Below are positions 1 to 11,995 of a DNA stretch of 64,000 nucleotides, piece by piece. The translations under genes and the position numbers were made by a program. The notes beneath the pieces were generated by a model. The model was not told the origin of the DNA and ran no database searches. It saw nothing but the letters and a program-made list of their open reading frames with translations. This stretch comes from Thysanoteuthis rhombus. Taxonomy: Eukaryota; Mollusca; Cephalopoda; Oegopsida; Thysanoteuthidae. Numbering within the stretch: position 1 is the first letter of the stretch; the number at the start of each line of letters is the position of its first letter. The stretch lies in the NCBI GenBank assembly GCA_963457665.1, contig OY735209.1:11434314-11498313 (forward strand), given 5' to 3'.

Positions 1-3000
1 CAATAATAATTAAAGAATACACACTTGACTTGTTTTCTACCAAGCCAGAACAATATATACATGTATATAAATAAAAAATGCAAAAGGGGGAGGTTCCTGT
101 TCGTTTTTTTTTTGCAACTATGGAGCTTAGTCTTCATGGGAATAAGTGATGTCGGTAAGTTTATAAGATACTGAACTAATGAACCATGTCGGTTCCTAGT
201 GAAATTGAATCTTATAGTAATCGGGGTTGTCTGCAACTCAATGCTAAAAACATCTTACATTTTAGCAGGAAAGAGAAAGAATTCATCATAACACACATGC
301 GGGTTTCTTGAAATGGGAACTTTCCCAAGAATTGAAACTGAGCCAAGTTTATATCTAGGTCAGGTACAAGTTAAGTAATGACCCCCCCCCTAGTTTTGCT
401 TCATGTTCGCATCTCATACTCTAACATTGCCGACATTCCCGTTGTACCATGTTTTAGGGGTTGATCTGTTCATTCTCCTCTCCACGTTTTAGGGGTAAGG
501 TCAGGTGATTCAGAATCACAGCCAGGAATACGAGATGTAATAATAAAGCTATATTACTAGCTCTGACAGAGGAACTGCATTTCTTTTTTTTTTCCTTTCT
601 CAACTTGAGCCTATAGGTCAAATAAGGGAAAATAAGAGACAAAATCATATCAACTCGAAATCAATTAAATTAAAGCAACGTTTTATTTGCGAATCATTTT
701 TCAGCACCAAAGTACGAAGATATTCTGAATTATTTTATTTACCTGTAACGAATGTCGACAGGTCAATAAATGCCCCAAACTCTTTCTTTCAGACCAGATT
801 TGAAGAGGTTCAAAGTGTTCATAATAATGGAAGATTGAGAGACAAAGGGCGAAGAGAGATTTTTTTCGTCATACAATATTATGTTATTCCTTTTTTTTCC
901 ACATACAATTCTCGAAAGTAAAAAAGGACAAGAAAGCAAACTATACCGTGTTTATAACTAATGTATACACCTCACAAATATATTTATAACTTTTTAATTT
1001 CTATATGAATTATATTTCATTTCGGGCGATATTTTTCGTTTTATTTTTGACGCAAGGAATATCTTTTGTTCTGGACGTTTTTAGCGGGGATTAGCTTGAT
1101 ACTTAATTCAAATCAAATAGTTTTATCGCAGAAACTATCGCTGGCAAAAATTGTATAAACAACGTCACAGGTTTTGAACAGCTTCATGTTTTAAACTATC
1201 AACTCGGCTCTTTTATTGGATAGGAAAGGTGACACCAGAATGCTACAATAAAAGGCACAGCTATGGTGTTAAAAAACAATAATCTAGCATTAAAAAAAAT
1301 AAATTCCAAGGTGAGCATTATATTTTATTCTCAGACGAAGAAAAGAAAAAGGACAGTTTTTCTAACCTCTACCGACCCTGAAGAGGACAACTGAAAGTTG
1401 ACCTTGACTTTCCGAAGGCCGTTCTATTTCGACGTTTCATTTCAATTAAAACTATTTCGGTGTTGAGCTATACTAGGTACAGGTGTGAAGGACAAATAAT
1501 CGGTCTGCCTACTTAGAAATGTCATCGGTATATAGAAAGAATGAGAACTAAAACAATGAAAATTAACGAACATAGAAAATATTTGATAACGTGAGTGAAG
1601 TAGAACTATATACCCATGAAAATAACTTCTACCCACCTAATTATCCGGGGGGAAAGGAGGCACAAGAAGCCTCTTTTAGTTTACCTTTCAAATTAGTGAC
1701 CGAATCAGATACTAATAAGATTAAAACACTATTTCAGTAATTAAGGAAATCATATTGGCTACGTGATTTTTCACAAAACATTCAGATCTAAAACGATACG
1801 TTATCTCGTTAGTAATATTAACTAACATTTTCGATGTGATATGATCACAATAAAGACAAAAAAATACACAAAATCGTGCAACGTGATTGAATAAAAAGGT
1901 ATCTAGCGGACAAGTGCCAAGTTTAAATAAACAAACAGTAACAGAAGATATTTACCTCGAAAAAGTAATAATTGTTTTATTAGTTTTCAAATGAAATTAA
2001 AAACAACAACATACTAATATTTCACAATATGACAAGAAGTGCAATTTGAATTTTAAAGACTTAACTTAATGCGTTTCTTAAACATTCAGGCACCATATTT
2101 GCTGGATTTTCGTTAGAATAAAAGATGGTCACAAACAAAAAAAGAACAGTAAGAGTGAATAATATTTATCCAAACAGGAATTTTGAGGTTCAAATCAGAG
2201 AAAATTAACTCGAGAGTATATTTCGAAAATATTCTTGTAAAAAAAAAAAAGAAGCCGACTTATTCTGATGCCGGATCTTTCACTAGAGTCTTTCATAGAA
2301 ATAAACACAATAGCTCCTCTTCACAAAAATGAAATTCTGTTATTTTTTGACAGTTACAGAATAAGGATTTTTTAAATCTTTTATCCAATGAATAAACTTA
2401 AGGTCGTATCATTCATTTAAAATTTTTTTGACTACAAGTATTTTCTTTCGTCTTAATTTTAGATGCTTTTCATTGCAACTACTCATAACCGTCATTCATT
2501 TATTTAGTAAACAGCGCTGATCGGACATTACGGATAAACTCCAAATTCGAACTGAATAAATAATAATAAATCAAGCAAGGTGATATCATCACAACCACTA
2601 ATACTATTAAGGTTATTTTGTTCGTCAATTTAGAAAAGTTAGAAACTAAATCAATAATGGATTCTCCTCCGGTTGAAAAACGTGTGGGAATGAAGGGCGT
2701 TGGACGATTAATGAGAATATTGGATGAGAAGGAAAAATTATATCATTACAGGAATAGCAACTGATTTTTTTACAAATCAATCCGTAGATGAACACAGGAG
2801 TAATCAATGCAAGAATAGAAGCAAAATTGGATAAATCTGGAGGTTAATGCATCGTTTGATTGGAGAAGAAGAAGAATGGGATGGGAATTTAAAAAAAAGG
2901 GGGAAGAAGTGTCGTCTGCCTTTGCCGACATGAGTAATCGGATCGTTGGAGACAGGTGTAGTCACCAAGTTTAGCAAAAAACGGAGAAAGAGATATACAA

Positions 3001-3059
3001 CATAGGTGTAGAACATTCAAGAAATAATTAAATGTAAATTATAAATACAAAAGACGTAC
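1..3059. other. AT-rich stretch without a recognised gene
   Basis: No reading frame here resembles a protein I recognise. The sequence is AT-rich with short homopolymer runs and a poly-C run near 383-390. I found no terminal inverted repeats and no long microsatellite. If the candidate minus-strand exon at 3060-3231 is real, this stretch would be its downstream intron. Confidence 0.5.
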
Positions 3060-3231
3060 CCGTATATTCTGTTTTAAAAGACCAGAGTCCTGCAACAAAC
3101 ATGAGCGGACGAGGGACGCCATTTTGAGATACTAGTCCTCCAGATGGCGCTGCGTCGTCGAAATTGAGTTCAGTACGAATGACAGGGGCAACGATTATGA
3201 CCTGTTGTTGTTGTTCACCCACTTTCAACAT
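3060..3231 (-). CDS. candidate minus-strand coding exon, unknown product
   Basis: A minus-strand reading frame begins with ATG at 3231 and gives 57 codons plus one base up to a donor-like GTACGT that starts at 3059. The peptide starts MLKVGEQQQQ, then has a hydrophobic run (VIIVAPVI), an acidic patch (ELNFDD) and ends LWSFKTEYT. Base composition is higher in GC and CpG than in the flanks, which fits a coding exon. The frame stays open for about 15 codons upstream of the ATG, and an acceptor-like CAG lies in that stretch, so it could be an internal exon. I recognise no family. No partner exon could be placed, and a chance open frame or a GC-rich repeat fragment remains possible. Confidence 0.28.
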
Positions 3232-5424
3232 CCCACATAAAGACTGCTCAAGATAGATGTGTAGTTTTATCTACCTATGCAAGATACTAGGTGCATTGAA
3301 AGTCAGTGAAACGCTGAGATTAATTATAGAGATAAATTGATTTAAAGCTATCGCAAGATCCTGATAACAATGTCCAACCAAAGAAATATATGGCTTATAT
3401 CACAGAATAAAAAATAAAGTTGTAAAAAAAAAATATATCAAAAGAAAGGAATGAAATTATCTATAATTTAAATGAAAATGCTACAAGGCTGAAAATGTAT
3501 AATCTTTTAAATGTAATAATTTATATCTCAATATCTGAATAAATTAATAAATAAAGTTAATTCATTTAGAGTTTGCTTTGATTTTTCCAACTTGATTGCT
3601 TTATTTTATATATTTTTTGTAAAATGATTATCATTACTTTCACTGAGTAAAAGCAAACAAATAAATTTCAAAATAATTTTTTTGTGGTTTATCTAACAAA
3701 TGTCAAATTGTTCAAGTGTCATTTGTTCTCTGAGTTGAAGTTGTCAATTTTGAAAGTGACAAAATGTTTTCTACAAGTTAAACTATCTCTGATTTCAGCT
3801 ATAAGAGGTACAATTCATTACATCTGAACTTTAAAGCAATTTTTAATTGCATAATTGATTTTAAATCTCTGTTGTAACATCTTGTATTTTTCCAACATTG
3901 AAGAAACAAGAAAAAGATTAGATTCTGTTCAAAACCTGTGACGTTATACATACAATTTTTTACAACTTTAGTCAACTTTTGTTTCTGTAATAAAACAATC
4001 AATTTTTCAAGTTAATCCCCATTATAATATATGAAGCAAAAATTAATAATCATTGCATCAAAAAAACCCCGAAAAATATCATCCAAAATGCAATATGATT
4101 CATTTGGAAATAAAAAAATTATAAATATATACATTAATTGTAGATACAGTATAGTCTGCTTTCTCTCTTTTATTCTTGTACTTTCAATTTTTTTACCTCA
4201 AGAATTGATCTTAAAAAAAGAACGGATAATATGACATAGTTTGATTCATAAAATAAAATGAAATTCCTTTCCTCACCCACTTTCTCTATCCTTCCTTTCT
4301 AATGAACTCTTTGAACCAATTCAAATTCGGTCTGAACAAACAACCTTTTGCCATTCATAGAACAATCAACGTTCATCGCACTTAGAAAAGAATGATATAT
4401 TGAAAGGAAAGGATTATTACCAGCTTTGGCTCAAGACCAGAAAGTTAAATTTTTGATAAAAACAAAGAATTATTTTGGAATAAGTGCAGATGGAAAAATT
4501 ATGAAGGTCAGGGCATAAACTTTAAAGCAATGACTATCTGTGAAAATGTAGTAAAAATTCAAAGAAAATGCTAAATTTCATTTTCATTGTTTTAAATGAG
4601 TTTAACAAACTAATATTTTTCCAAGAAAAGAAATATAAGTGATTAAATCAAATAGTTACAAAAAAACAAAAACAAACTCTTAACTTTGCATTTCCATGTC
4701 AGTTTAACCCTATATTCAAGCAGTAGAATAATGGCCTGATAGATATGTCATTTACCTGCCTATCTCTGAGTAAGAGGTTCAAATACCCGTGAAATTTCCA
4801 CAACTCCAGCTAGTTTAAATAAACTGATAACAACGTTTATTAGCTTTAATAAGCAATTGGAAAAGAATGCCGTAAGATCTTCTGTGAGTTGTGTCATCAA
4901 TAAATTAGCACATAAATAGGAAGGACATTAGCCTCTTCACATATTGAGAAGAGGTTAAGGAAAAAGAAGATTATATACATCAAATTATGGTGCTTATACA
5001 AGAACCAAGAAAAATTGAAGAGCACAACCTGTTCTTTTTTTCTTTCTAATATGAAGCCATGCAAATGTTGCTAGCATTAAGTTTACTATAATTGCGTATG
5101 GCTGCAAGGAAAATAGATTGGCATGCCCGGAAAAAGAAAACAGCAACTTGTACCAAAAGGTTGTATTTTAAATCTGAATCAATATGGCCGCTGCTAGACG
5201 TCCGGTAATCCCCTAAAATCTATCACTGCCCCAAATCTTTACGAGGAGGTTGGAGCCAAAAAAGCTACAACTGGCAGTGGCAATAGAGAGAGGAGGGATC
5301 AGATTTCCTGGCTTGAGCCCTGTAGCAGCAGCAGCAGCAGCTAGCCTCTCTGCAGTCACAGGAGGAGGGGGCTACAGATTTAACTTTATTAAAACAAATC
5401 ATAAATGGATTTGGTTCAATAATA
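3232..5424. other. non-coding flank with a short GC-rich patch
   Basis: Mostly AT-rich with no recognisable protein. Near 4735-4800 a GGTTCAAATACC-like stretch resembles a tRNA B box and may be a SINE fragment. Bases 5185-5390 are unusually GC-rich, with CpGs and a short GCA-triplet run at about 5326-5341. The open frame there (from 5250) encodes a poly-alanine stretch but resembles no family. It lies just left of the mariner copy. Confidence 0.4.
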
Positions 5425-6247
5425 GGTTGATGCAAATGTTCCCAGTGCCAGCTTTTTTCAAATATTGAAGAAATCTCAGAAATCCCTTTCAGATTTATTC
5501 AGCTTTATTTTGGTGAAAATCATGGCTGAATGTGAGATACATGTTCGAAATTGTCAACTCTTCAGGTTTAATATGAGGAAAAGTGCAGAGGAAGTTATCC
5601 AGTGTATCACTGAAGCCTATTATTGTGATGCAGTAGGTGCAAACACGTGTCAGGAATGGCTTGCAAAGTTTTAAAAAAGTAGATTTTGAGCCCAAGGACA
5701 ACAAATGCTCTGGAAGATTTCAGAACTTGAAAACCGACGCATTAGAGGAACTTTTGAAGGAAGATGCAGTGAAAAACGCGTATGAACTTGCTGAAAAATT
5801 AAAAGTGAATCAGTCAATTTGTTTGATTGCTGCATTGGAAGAGAAAAGATATCTTCCTGAGGAATGAAGTCAACCAATTATTCTGCTGCATGAGCATGTC
5901 TGTCATCATGTTGCAAATGAGATGCAGTAAAAAATCATTAGACTGGAAAGTGAAGGGGTTTTTTTACATGCAGTGTATTTGGCAGACCTGTTACCTTCAT
6001 CAATTGTTTTGCTCAATGTAACACTCCTTGTCTGCGGTGACAATAAACCCAAGATATTGAAAATTTCTTAAGAAGAATTCATCAAATTAAAACTAGAATC
6101 ATTCTTTCATGATAGAATGTCCAATTTAATAGAAATGAGACATAAAGTCATGGGAAGCCAGAAAAATACTTTGACTAAATAATGATGCAATGAATTTATA
6201 TGAATAAATGATTTTGTGAAAAAATGGTGGAAACTTTTGTATCAGCC
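5425..6247 (+). mobile_element. mariner-family DNA transposon, internally deleted relic
   Basis: The left end begins GGTTGATGCAAATGTTCCCA right after a TA dinucleotide. The right end at about 6225-6247 reads as its imperfect reverse complement (GGAAACTTTTGTATCAGCC) and is followed by TA, the usual mariner target. Between them lies a decayed transposase. The copy is about 0.82 kb, against about 1.3 kb for typical mariners, so the middle of the transposase, including part of the catalytic region, is missing. The right end is followed by extra tandem copies (separate entry). Confidence 0.72.
5522..6170 (+). pseudogene. mariner transposase remnant (helix-turn-helix part plus eroded C-terminal part)
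   Basis: The frame from the ATG at 5522 reads CEIHVRNCQLFRF, then a helix-turn-helix-like segment with NTCQEWLAKF. A frameshift in an A-rich run near 5672-5680 moves the match to another frame (KDNKCSGR, then LKTDALEELLKEDAVKNAYELAEKL split over the same region), as expected for the N-terminal DNA-binding half of mariner transposases. Around 5880-6020 a third frame reads LLHEHVCHHVANEMQ, matching the conserved stretch around the second catalytic aspartate, where the family has HDNARPH. The aspartate-asparagine pair is not preserved. With frameshifts, stops and a deleted centre it cannot encode an active enzyme. Confidence 0.68.
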
Positions 6248-6735
6248 TAATATGATAGAATTCACAATTTAGTTGTATGGTGGTGAATGTTCATAAAAAG
6301 CCAAGGAAAATACATTGCTGACTGAGTAATAATGCCATGAATTTTTATGGATAAAATAGTTTGTCCCCCAAAAAGTTTTGCAATACGGGTAAAAGATCTG
6401 TCAAAAAAACAATGGTGGAAATTTTTACATCTACCTAATGTGATGGCGAATAAAATCTAGTGAAAACGTTGCATAGGGTCATAGAAAACCAGGGTAAATA
6501 CTTTGCTGACTGAATAATAATGTTATGAATTTAAATGTCTAAATGATTTTGTGAAAATAATCCTGGAAACTTTTGCATCAAGCCAATGTGATTGAAAATA
6601 AGATTTAGTAAAAAGCTGGCATAAGATTATAGAAAACAGGGAAATACTCTGATTTTTGAATAATAATTCTATAGATTTATATGAATGAAAAAATTTGTCC
6701 AAAAAAAACCCAACATTTGTGCCAATCTCATAATT
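6100..6735 (+). repeat. degenerate tandem copies of the mariner right end
   Basis: Four units share an AATAATG..ATGAATTTATATG-like core (starting near 6171, 6320, 6508 and 6655). Each is followed 50-100 bases later by a copy of the mariner right terminal repeat, at about 6225-6247, 6412-6435, 6563-6584 and, weakly, 6708-6730. Spacing is irregular (about 188 and 149 bases between the first three). The units diverge by point changes and indels, so the amplification is old. Confidence 0.6.
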
Positions 6736-8934
6736 AGAAAATATAATCATATAACTAATTTTGCTACTACTCTATTCAGCAGCAAACACTGGTTAGATAG
6801 TATTAATAATAACTTTCTCCTTCAAATGCTAATCCCAAAATGTGCTAGCCATCATGCAGAGACAGGAAAGATGGATTATCAACAAGACATTATCAAGTTA
6901 TAATAAATACCAGAAAGAAAAAATTACTGCTTTAGTTGTTCTTAATCCTTGAACAATCGTCCTAGTCAGATAAATTCAATGCATTCTGTGATTATAGTGA
7001 AAGCTATTAGATAATTATTAAAAAGTTATCAAATCTGAATTGACTACACTTTACACTAATCTGAGTATTATACCAAATCATGCTGTGGATTTGAAAGAAA
7101 AAAATTTCATGGATCTAGTCATTCAGAAACAGAACACTGAATGATTTTAACTAAACTAATTGAGTTTCTGTCAAGATTTTTGTCGTGTCTGGTGAAGAAA
7201 TCATGCCCTCCTTGGCCCAACCCGCCCATGGCATCAACTCTAGACTATTATAGATTTTTTACACTAATTATGACCAACAACTATGTTTGAAACGAGAAAT
7301 CAACCATACCTGATATTAGACAGTGGAATGTAAACATTCTGACCGATCACCAAGACAGGGTGGGGTCCCCATTTTGGTGGTTGAAAATATACCCACTCAT
7401 CACCTGAAGACAGCCGTCGGGTGCGACAGTCAAAACATGTTAAAAAAAGTGAACCAAGATGAGGAAAAAAGTCTGCTTAAAACTTTTCATAATTAACTAA
7501 TTTAGGTGTATATTTTTCAGTCAAGTCTACAGTGGACATGAACATTTTTAACTATTAAAAATGGCTATGAAAAGGCTGACAATTTAGAAATTTTTTGAGG
7601 TCAGTTAAGTGCAAAAGATTTTTTTGAGTTGGCAACACTGGGGATGACATCCTCTGTTCACCCCCCCTCTCACGGAGGACACCAACCCTAGGAATGCCAC
7701 TGTCTGGACACTCATGAAAAAAGTATGATTCCCAAAGATGAATATGAAGCAGAAATTCAGGTAAGTTGATCATATCTTTTTTTAAATCCATTATTTTTCC
7801 AGGATCTCAGTCATTTTCATAATTTTGTTATTATTATAATACTTCTTGTTCTTGATGAATTCTTCAGATTTTATCTTAAATTATTCTTTATCTGCCTACT
7901 TTTTTTTTACTTGATAGCAAACAATTTAAAAAAAATGCTTTCCAATGTTCTGATCTTTGGAACATCAGAAAAGTTTTCAGCCAAAATTTAGGAAGAGATA
8001 GACCATAGGGCCAGCTATTAATCACTGATGAGAATGAGTAATCCAAGAAAAATGTGAATAGCTCAATACTGGATTGAATCAGTGGTGTAGCAAAGGTTCT
8101 CAGTGCCCAGGAGAAAAGACAGTGCCTGAGGGCAGAGACAATGCTGGGGGTGGGATTAGTTGCTATATCCTAGTGGGGGGCATTATTATTAATCAACAGG
8201 CATTATAGGCCAGAGAAAATTTGACGCCCCACACCTAAACTTGCAATCAGGATTGACAGTCGCCTCTCGACCGCCTCTTTCAACGCATCTGGACGGAATA
8301 ATACCTTAGAGAATTGATAGCTTCATTCAACCTGTTCATTGCCAAGTATATCTCCTGACCATGACATTTCTGTGCTTGGTTATTTCATTCATGGCACTGG
8401 CCTGACAACTGGCTAAGATGAGTTATACTGTTCATGGTGGCACACAGGTTAAATTCTTGAACTATTTATTCGAAAAAGTAATGTGCGCATGTGCAAAAAG
8501 TTATGCAAACATTCACTATTTGTCATATCACCAATGTAAATATGAAAACTTCCTTTGTTTGTCCTAGGAGATACAGCCATCTTGCAAAAGAATAACATTA
8601 TTTCGAGATGAGTAATTTTATCTGCGGCACTATATGACTTGCTAAGATAAATTATCTTGTTTATGGCTGCAAACAGAACAAATACATTATTTTATTACTT
8701 ATCTATCTTTTGAAAATTCAGAGGGATGATTGTAAGCCATTATTATTCATTTTTGACTTCTACTTACTCTCATATTAATTTTTTTGTTGTTTTTTTATTA
8801 CAACTTGTGTGCCTATTCTTCGCTTCTGATTAACACTGTTCACTCACTGCAGTAGACTGACAGCCAGATTTACATGGTTGTAAAAATCAACAAAAAAAGT
8901 CAAGATGAAAGAGCATGTTTTTAGCAAATTTGTT
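6736..8934. other. non-coding stretch with repeat fragments
   Basis: No recognisable gene. Near 7395-7440 there is a CCTGAAGACAG..hairpin..AAAACATGTT segment related to a hairpin motif repeated elsewhere in the window. At about 8085-8250 the sequence CAGTGGTGTAGCAAAGG with downstream GACGCCCCACACCT resembles an end of a hAT-type element, but no matching right end was secured. Two related segments near 8390-8470 and 8620-8690 (CTAAGATgAgTTAT.cTGTTcATGG type) look like an old local duplication. Confidence 0.4.
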
Positions 8935-9440
8935 CTTTATAAATCCCCCCAAAAATAAGTTTCTAATGGTTGGCTCAGTTAACAATGTATATTTATTCTA
9001 AATCAATCACTTATTTTATGTCCAGTAGCATTCTCGCTCAGGTAAAAATTTACTATCTTACTTGACTCATCTTCACCAAATGTTTGTCCATCTGTCTGTG
9101 ATAGGAAGACTCAGGAACCACACAACAAATCCCCATGAAATTTTCTGTGCGTACTAATGAGACCCTGGATAGGATTTTTACAAGTCAGTTTTTTAAAATT
9201 CCAACTGTTTTAAAATTTTTAATGGGGGGTTCGATTTACAATGTAAGTATCATTGTGAATAGCTCCCTTATTTTGTGTCTGGCAGCATTCATGCTTACCT
9301 GAAAAATTACTATTACTTCAATTCATTGAATGTTTGTCTGTACATCAGAGTTAGCATGATCCAAGGGCGGCTTCAGCTATGGTCACCAAATTTTTTTGCA
9401 GTTACTAATAAGATCGCAGAGCACACAAACCCCCTGCGGA
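8935..9440. repeat. two-copy tandem repeat, about 257-bp period
   Basis: The first unit (8935-9180) and the second (9181-9440) share an ordered set of landmarks: a short run of C or G, AACAATGTAtaTTTATT or its cognate, a GTCCAGTAGCATTC / GTCTGGCAGCATTC match (about 9020 and 9277), a TTTGTC match, and ACTAATgAGACC / ACTAATAAGATC. The left part resembles the minus-strand form of the dispersed CCAGCCAG family described below. No coding potential. Confidence 0.45.
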
Positions 9441-11211
9441 ATTCAAGAGACTACTGTAATTTGTATATTTTTGTTGGTTTGAACAATACTCATTGGATAA
9501 ATAATCTCTAATTGTTTTAGAACATCTGAATTCGGTCCTCAAACATTATATCTGTTTGAGAATCCTAGCCAACAACATGGCCGCCAGCAAGCTTACCATT
9601 TCAGAGATAGGAAAGAAAGAGGTGATAGATTTAGAAAGTTATAATAAACAAAATGCTGATTGAGGTCAGTGATGTATTGAAGGGGTGGAAATTGTGCATG
9701 CTAGGCTAGTTTTATTTTTTCTAAATTTTTAACATTTCTTGGAATTGTCCTATTGACAAATTGACTTGTCATTGACTGGCAACCAACTGACTGGTGAAAA
9801 ACTGACCGGATGCAATTTCAACAAGTGGCTGTCTCACAAATGATGAATCATGGTTGAGGTTCACTATAATCTCATGAAACAATTTTTTTCTGCTTTGATC
9901 TTTAAAGGGGTTGCCAGATTAAGGGGTGCCCTTATAAAGGAGTTACTGGATTAAAGAGGTTGCCAGATTAAAGTGGTCACTTGGTTAACTATAATCAATA
10001 CCTATGGGACCACAAAACTAGTGTTAATGCCTACAGGGCTTCAAAACTAGTATTAATGCCTACAGGATCACGATTGTCAGTATACATAAATCGAAACCAG
10101 TATAAAAACAGAATGGAAACTTGAAGCTAGGATTTAGGTAATGGAAGCTAAGCTAGTGAAGAAAAGTATGTAAAGAAAGTCATATGGTGGAAGGAAGAAG
10201 AAATTGATTTCCATGTATGTAAAGAACCATTAACACGATTCACGATTAGCACATCTTCAATTTTCATTGAATGAAAGTTTGTGTAATTGAAATTCCCTTG
10301 AGTCCATGTGAAACATCTCACAAAACCATCCAAGATTGTTCTACCAGATTACTGTAAAGAATAATTGCCAACATGAAAGCAGGTTCAATCCCAGTAGGAG
10401 GATTAATTTTCCCCCACTATGCTAGATAAAGTCCATGGTGAAGAGATCACAATACGATCAAGTACATTGCAGAGATAAGAAGGCAAAGTAGTCACATACC
10501 AAAAAAAAAACATAATAATAAAAAAAAGACTGATAACAAAGTTTTTGAACAAGACTTTCAAACATGACCTATTTGAGTCACTTTAACTTTCAGTTTTCAT
10601 AGATAAATGTTACAAGTTTTTTTCAGTTGTTCAAATTCCTTCAATGAAGCGTTGTCATCAATTTTTCACTGGTTTCTTCACATCAAGTAGTAGTGGGTAT
10701 AATTGTCTCAAGTTGTTTGAATTTCTTAGATCAAGCATCATTATTACTAATTTTCTGACTAGTTTCAATTCAAAAAAAGAAACTAGGTCAGTATTCAGTC
10801 AAATTTTGATTTTAAAATCTTGGGGTCAATAGTAAATCAAAAACTAGGTCAAACTATCTAGCTTCATTTTAAAGCAAAAACCTTTCTGAACGCTAAAATT
10901 AAGGTGTTGCGTATAATCTAGAAGTATATATTGTGAAACCAGATGAGAAATTTCTGAGAACAAGAAAAAGATTCTCAATTTTTCATTCCCTGATTCTTGA
11001 CCCAAACCCAAGTTTGATCTAGTGAATACCTACTTTTTTTTTGTCTTTCAGTTGTCAGCCAGGTGTATAAATACAAGGTACTAGTTAAAAACTAGGTAAA
11101 TTAGGTCAGTCATCAACTACATATAACTGTGCTTAGTATCATAAATTGAATTCTTTAAAGTTATCTGATTTTCTCTGATGGAAGCAGTGTCTTTGTCTAT
11201 AATTACATATA
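9441..11211. other. non-coding stretch
   Basis: Apart from the minisatellite at 9903-9990 I see no gene. A 28-codon frame starting MAASKLTISEIG at about 9579 has a good start context but no family resemblance and no clear splice partner. At about 10420 an AGGTTCAATCCCAG stretch looks like a tRNA B box, compatible with a SINE remnant. Confidence 0.4.
9903..9990. repeat. short minisatellite, about 26-bp unit
   Basis: Three to four degenerate copies of a GGTTGCCAGATTAAAG-type unit lie in direct orientation. The wording (pairs such as GGTTGCCAGATTAAgGgG and GGTTGCCAGATTAAAGtGG) is clear by eye. No gene is associated. Confidence 0.55.
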
Positions 11212-11995
11212 CAGTAAACCCTCTCATATACAACAAATTTTGGCTTTAACCAACTCATGGATATAACCGCACTGATTTTTGAATTTACTAAACGACATTT
11301 GGAGGAGTTCAGGATGGGTCTCTGCTAGTTGTGAGCTTAAAATAGTCTTTTGTGTATTTTTGATATGGAAAATTGTATATTTGAACTTTCCAATGAAAAT
11401 ACATTATTACGTATCAATAGTTCGTAACTGACTCATTTGTTCTAGTATTCAGTTGTTTTACGATCACTTAAAATGAGCAAATAAATAGCACGTTTTTTTA
11501 CAGCTGACACAGCAAGGTCAAAATAATTTATACTGATGTAAAATAAGAGGTATTCAGAGGAACCTAATTTATGCTGCCTATCTGGGATTATCAAATTTTG
11601 ATCGTGGTATCCTTGTTTCAATTAAATTAAATTTGGATCAAATTGAAACTATGAATTTATTTATCTTGTGTAAAGAACACACACACAAATTTCCATTGAG
11701 AGATAAACAATATAACACATGACATTTTATGCCAACAACCTGTGAAGCCCTCCCCCCAATTATTTGGATGAATCAAATTTGAGTCCCTTTAAATGTTATT
11801 GTGTCAAACTTTCTTCCTATTTTGGAAATAGAACTGGGGGCAACTGAACTGCCTTTAGATTTACTGAGCAATGTTCATTAAATGCAGTCAACTTACTAAT
11901 TTGTCGAACAAGGGGTGACCATTGAGTATAACAAACTTTTGCCTTCAATGAACACCTCCTACCCCTAAAAGTTTCACTATAGCGAGTGTTTACTG
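11212..11995. mobile_element. pogo/Tigger-like non-autonomous element
   Basis: The left end reads CAGTAAACCCTCTCATATA just after TA. The right end, read on the minus strand, begins CAGTAAACACTCGCTATAG. Ends of this CAGTnnACnCTCGnTATA type are characteristic of pogo/Tigger-class elements. Further inside, both sides carry related segments (ACAAATTTTGGCTTTAA and its cognate near 11925-11945). About 784 bp long, no transposase recognised, so it is probably non-autonomous. The right flanking TA is offset by a few bases. Confidence 0.55.

Noticed and set aside
5250..5468. 72-codon frame with poly-alanine as a gene
   Set aside because: It is driven by a GCA-triplet run, runs into the mariner left end and has no family resemblance.
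9579..9665. 28-codon frame MAASKLTISEIG.. with a strong start context
   Set aside because: It is too short and isolated, with no convincing donor or partner exon, and is compatible with chance.
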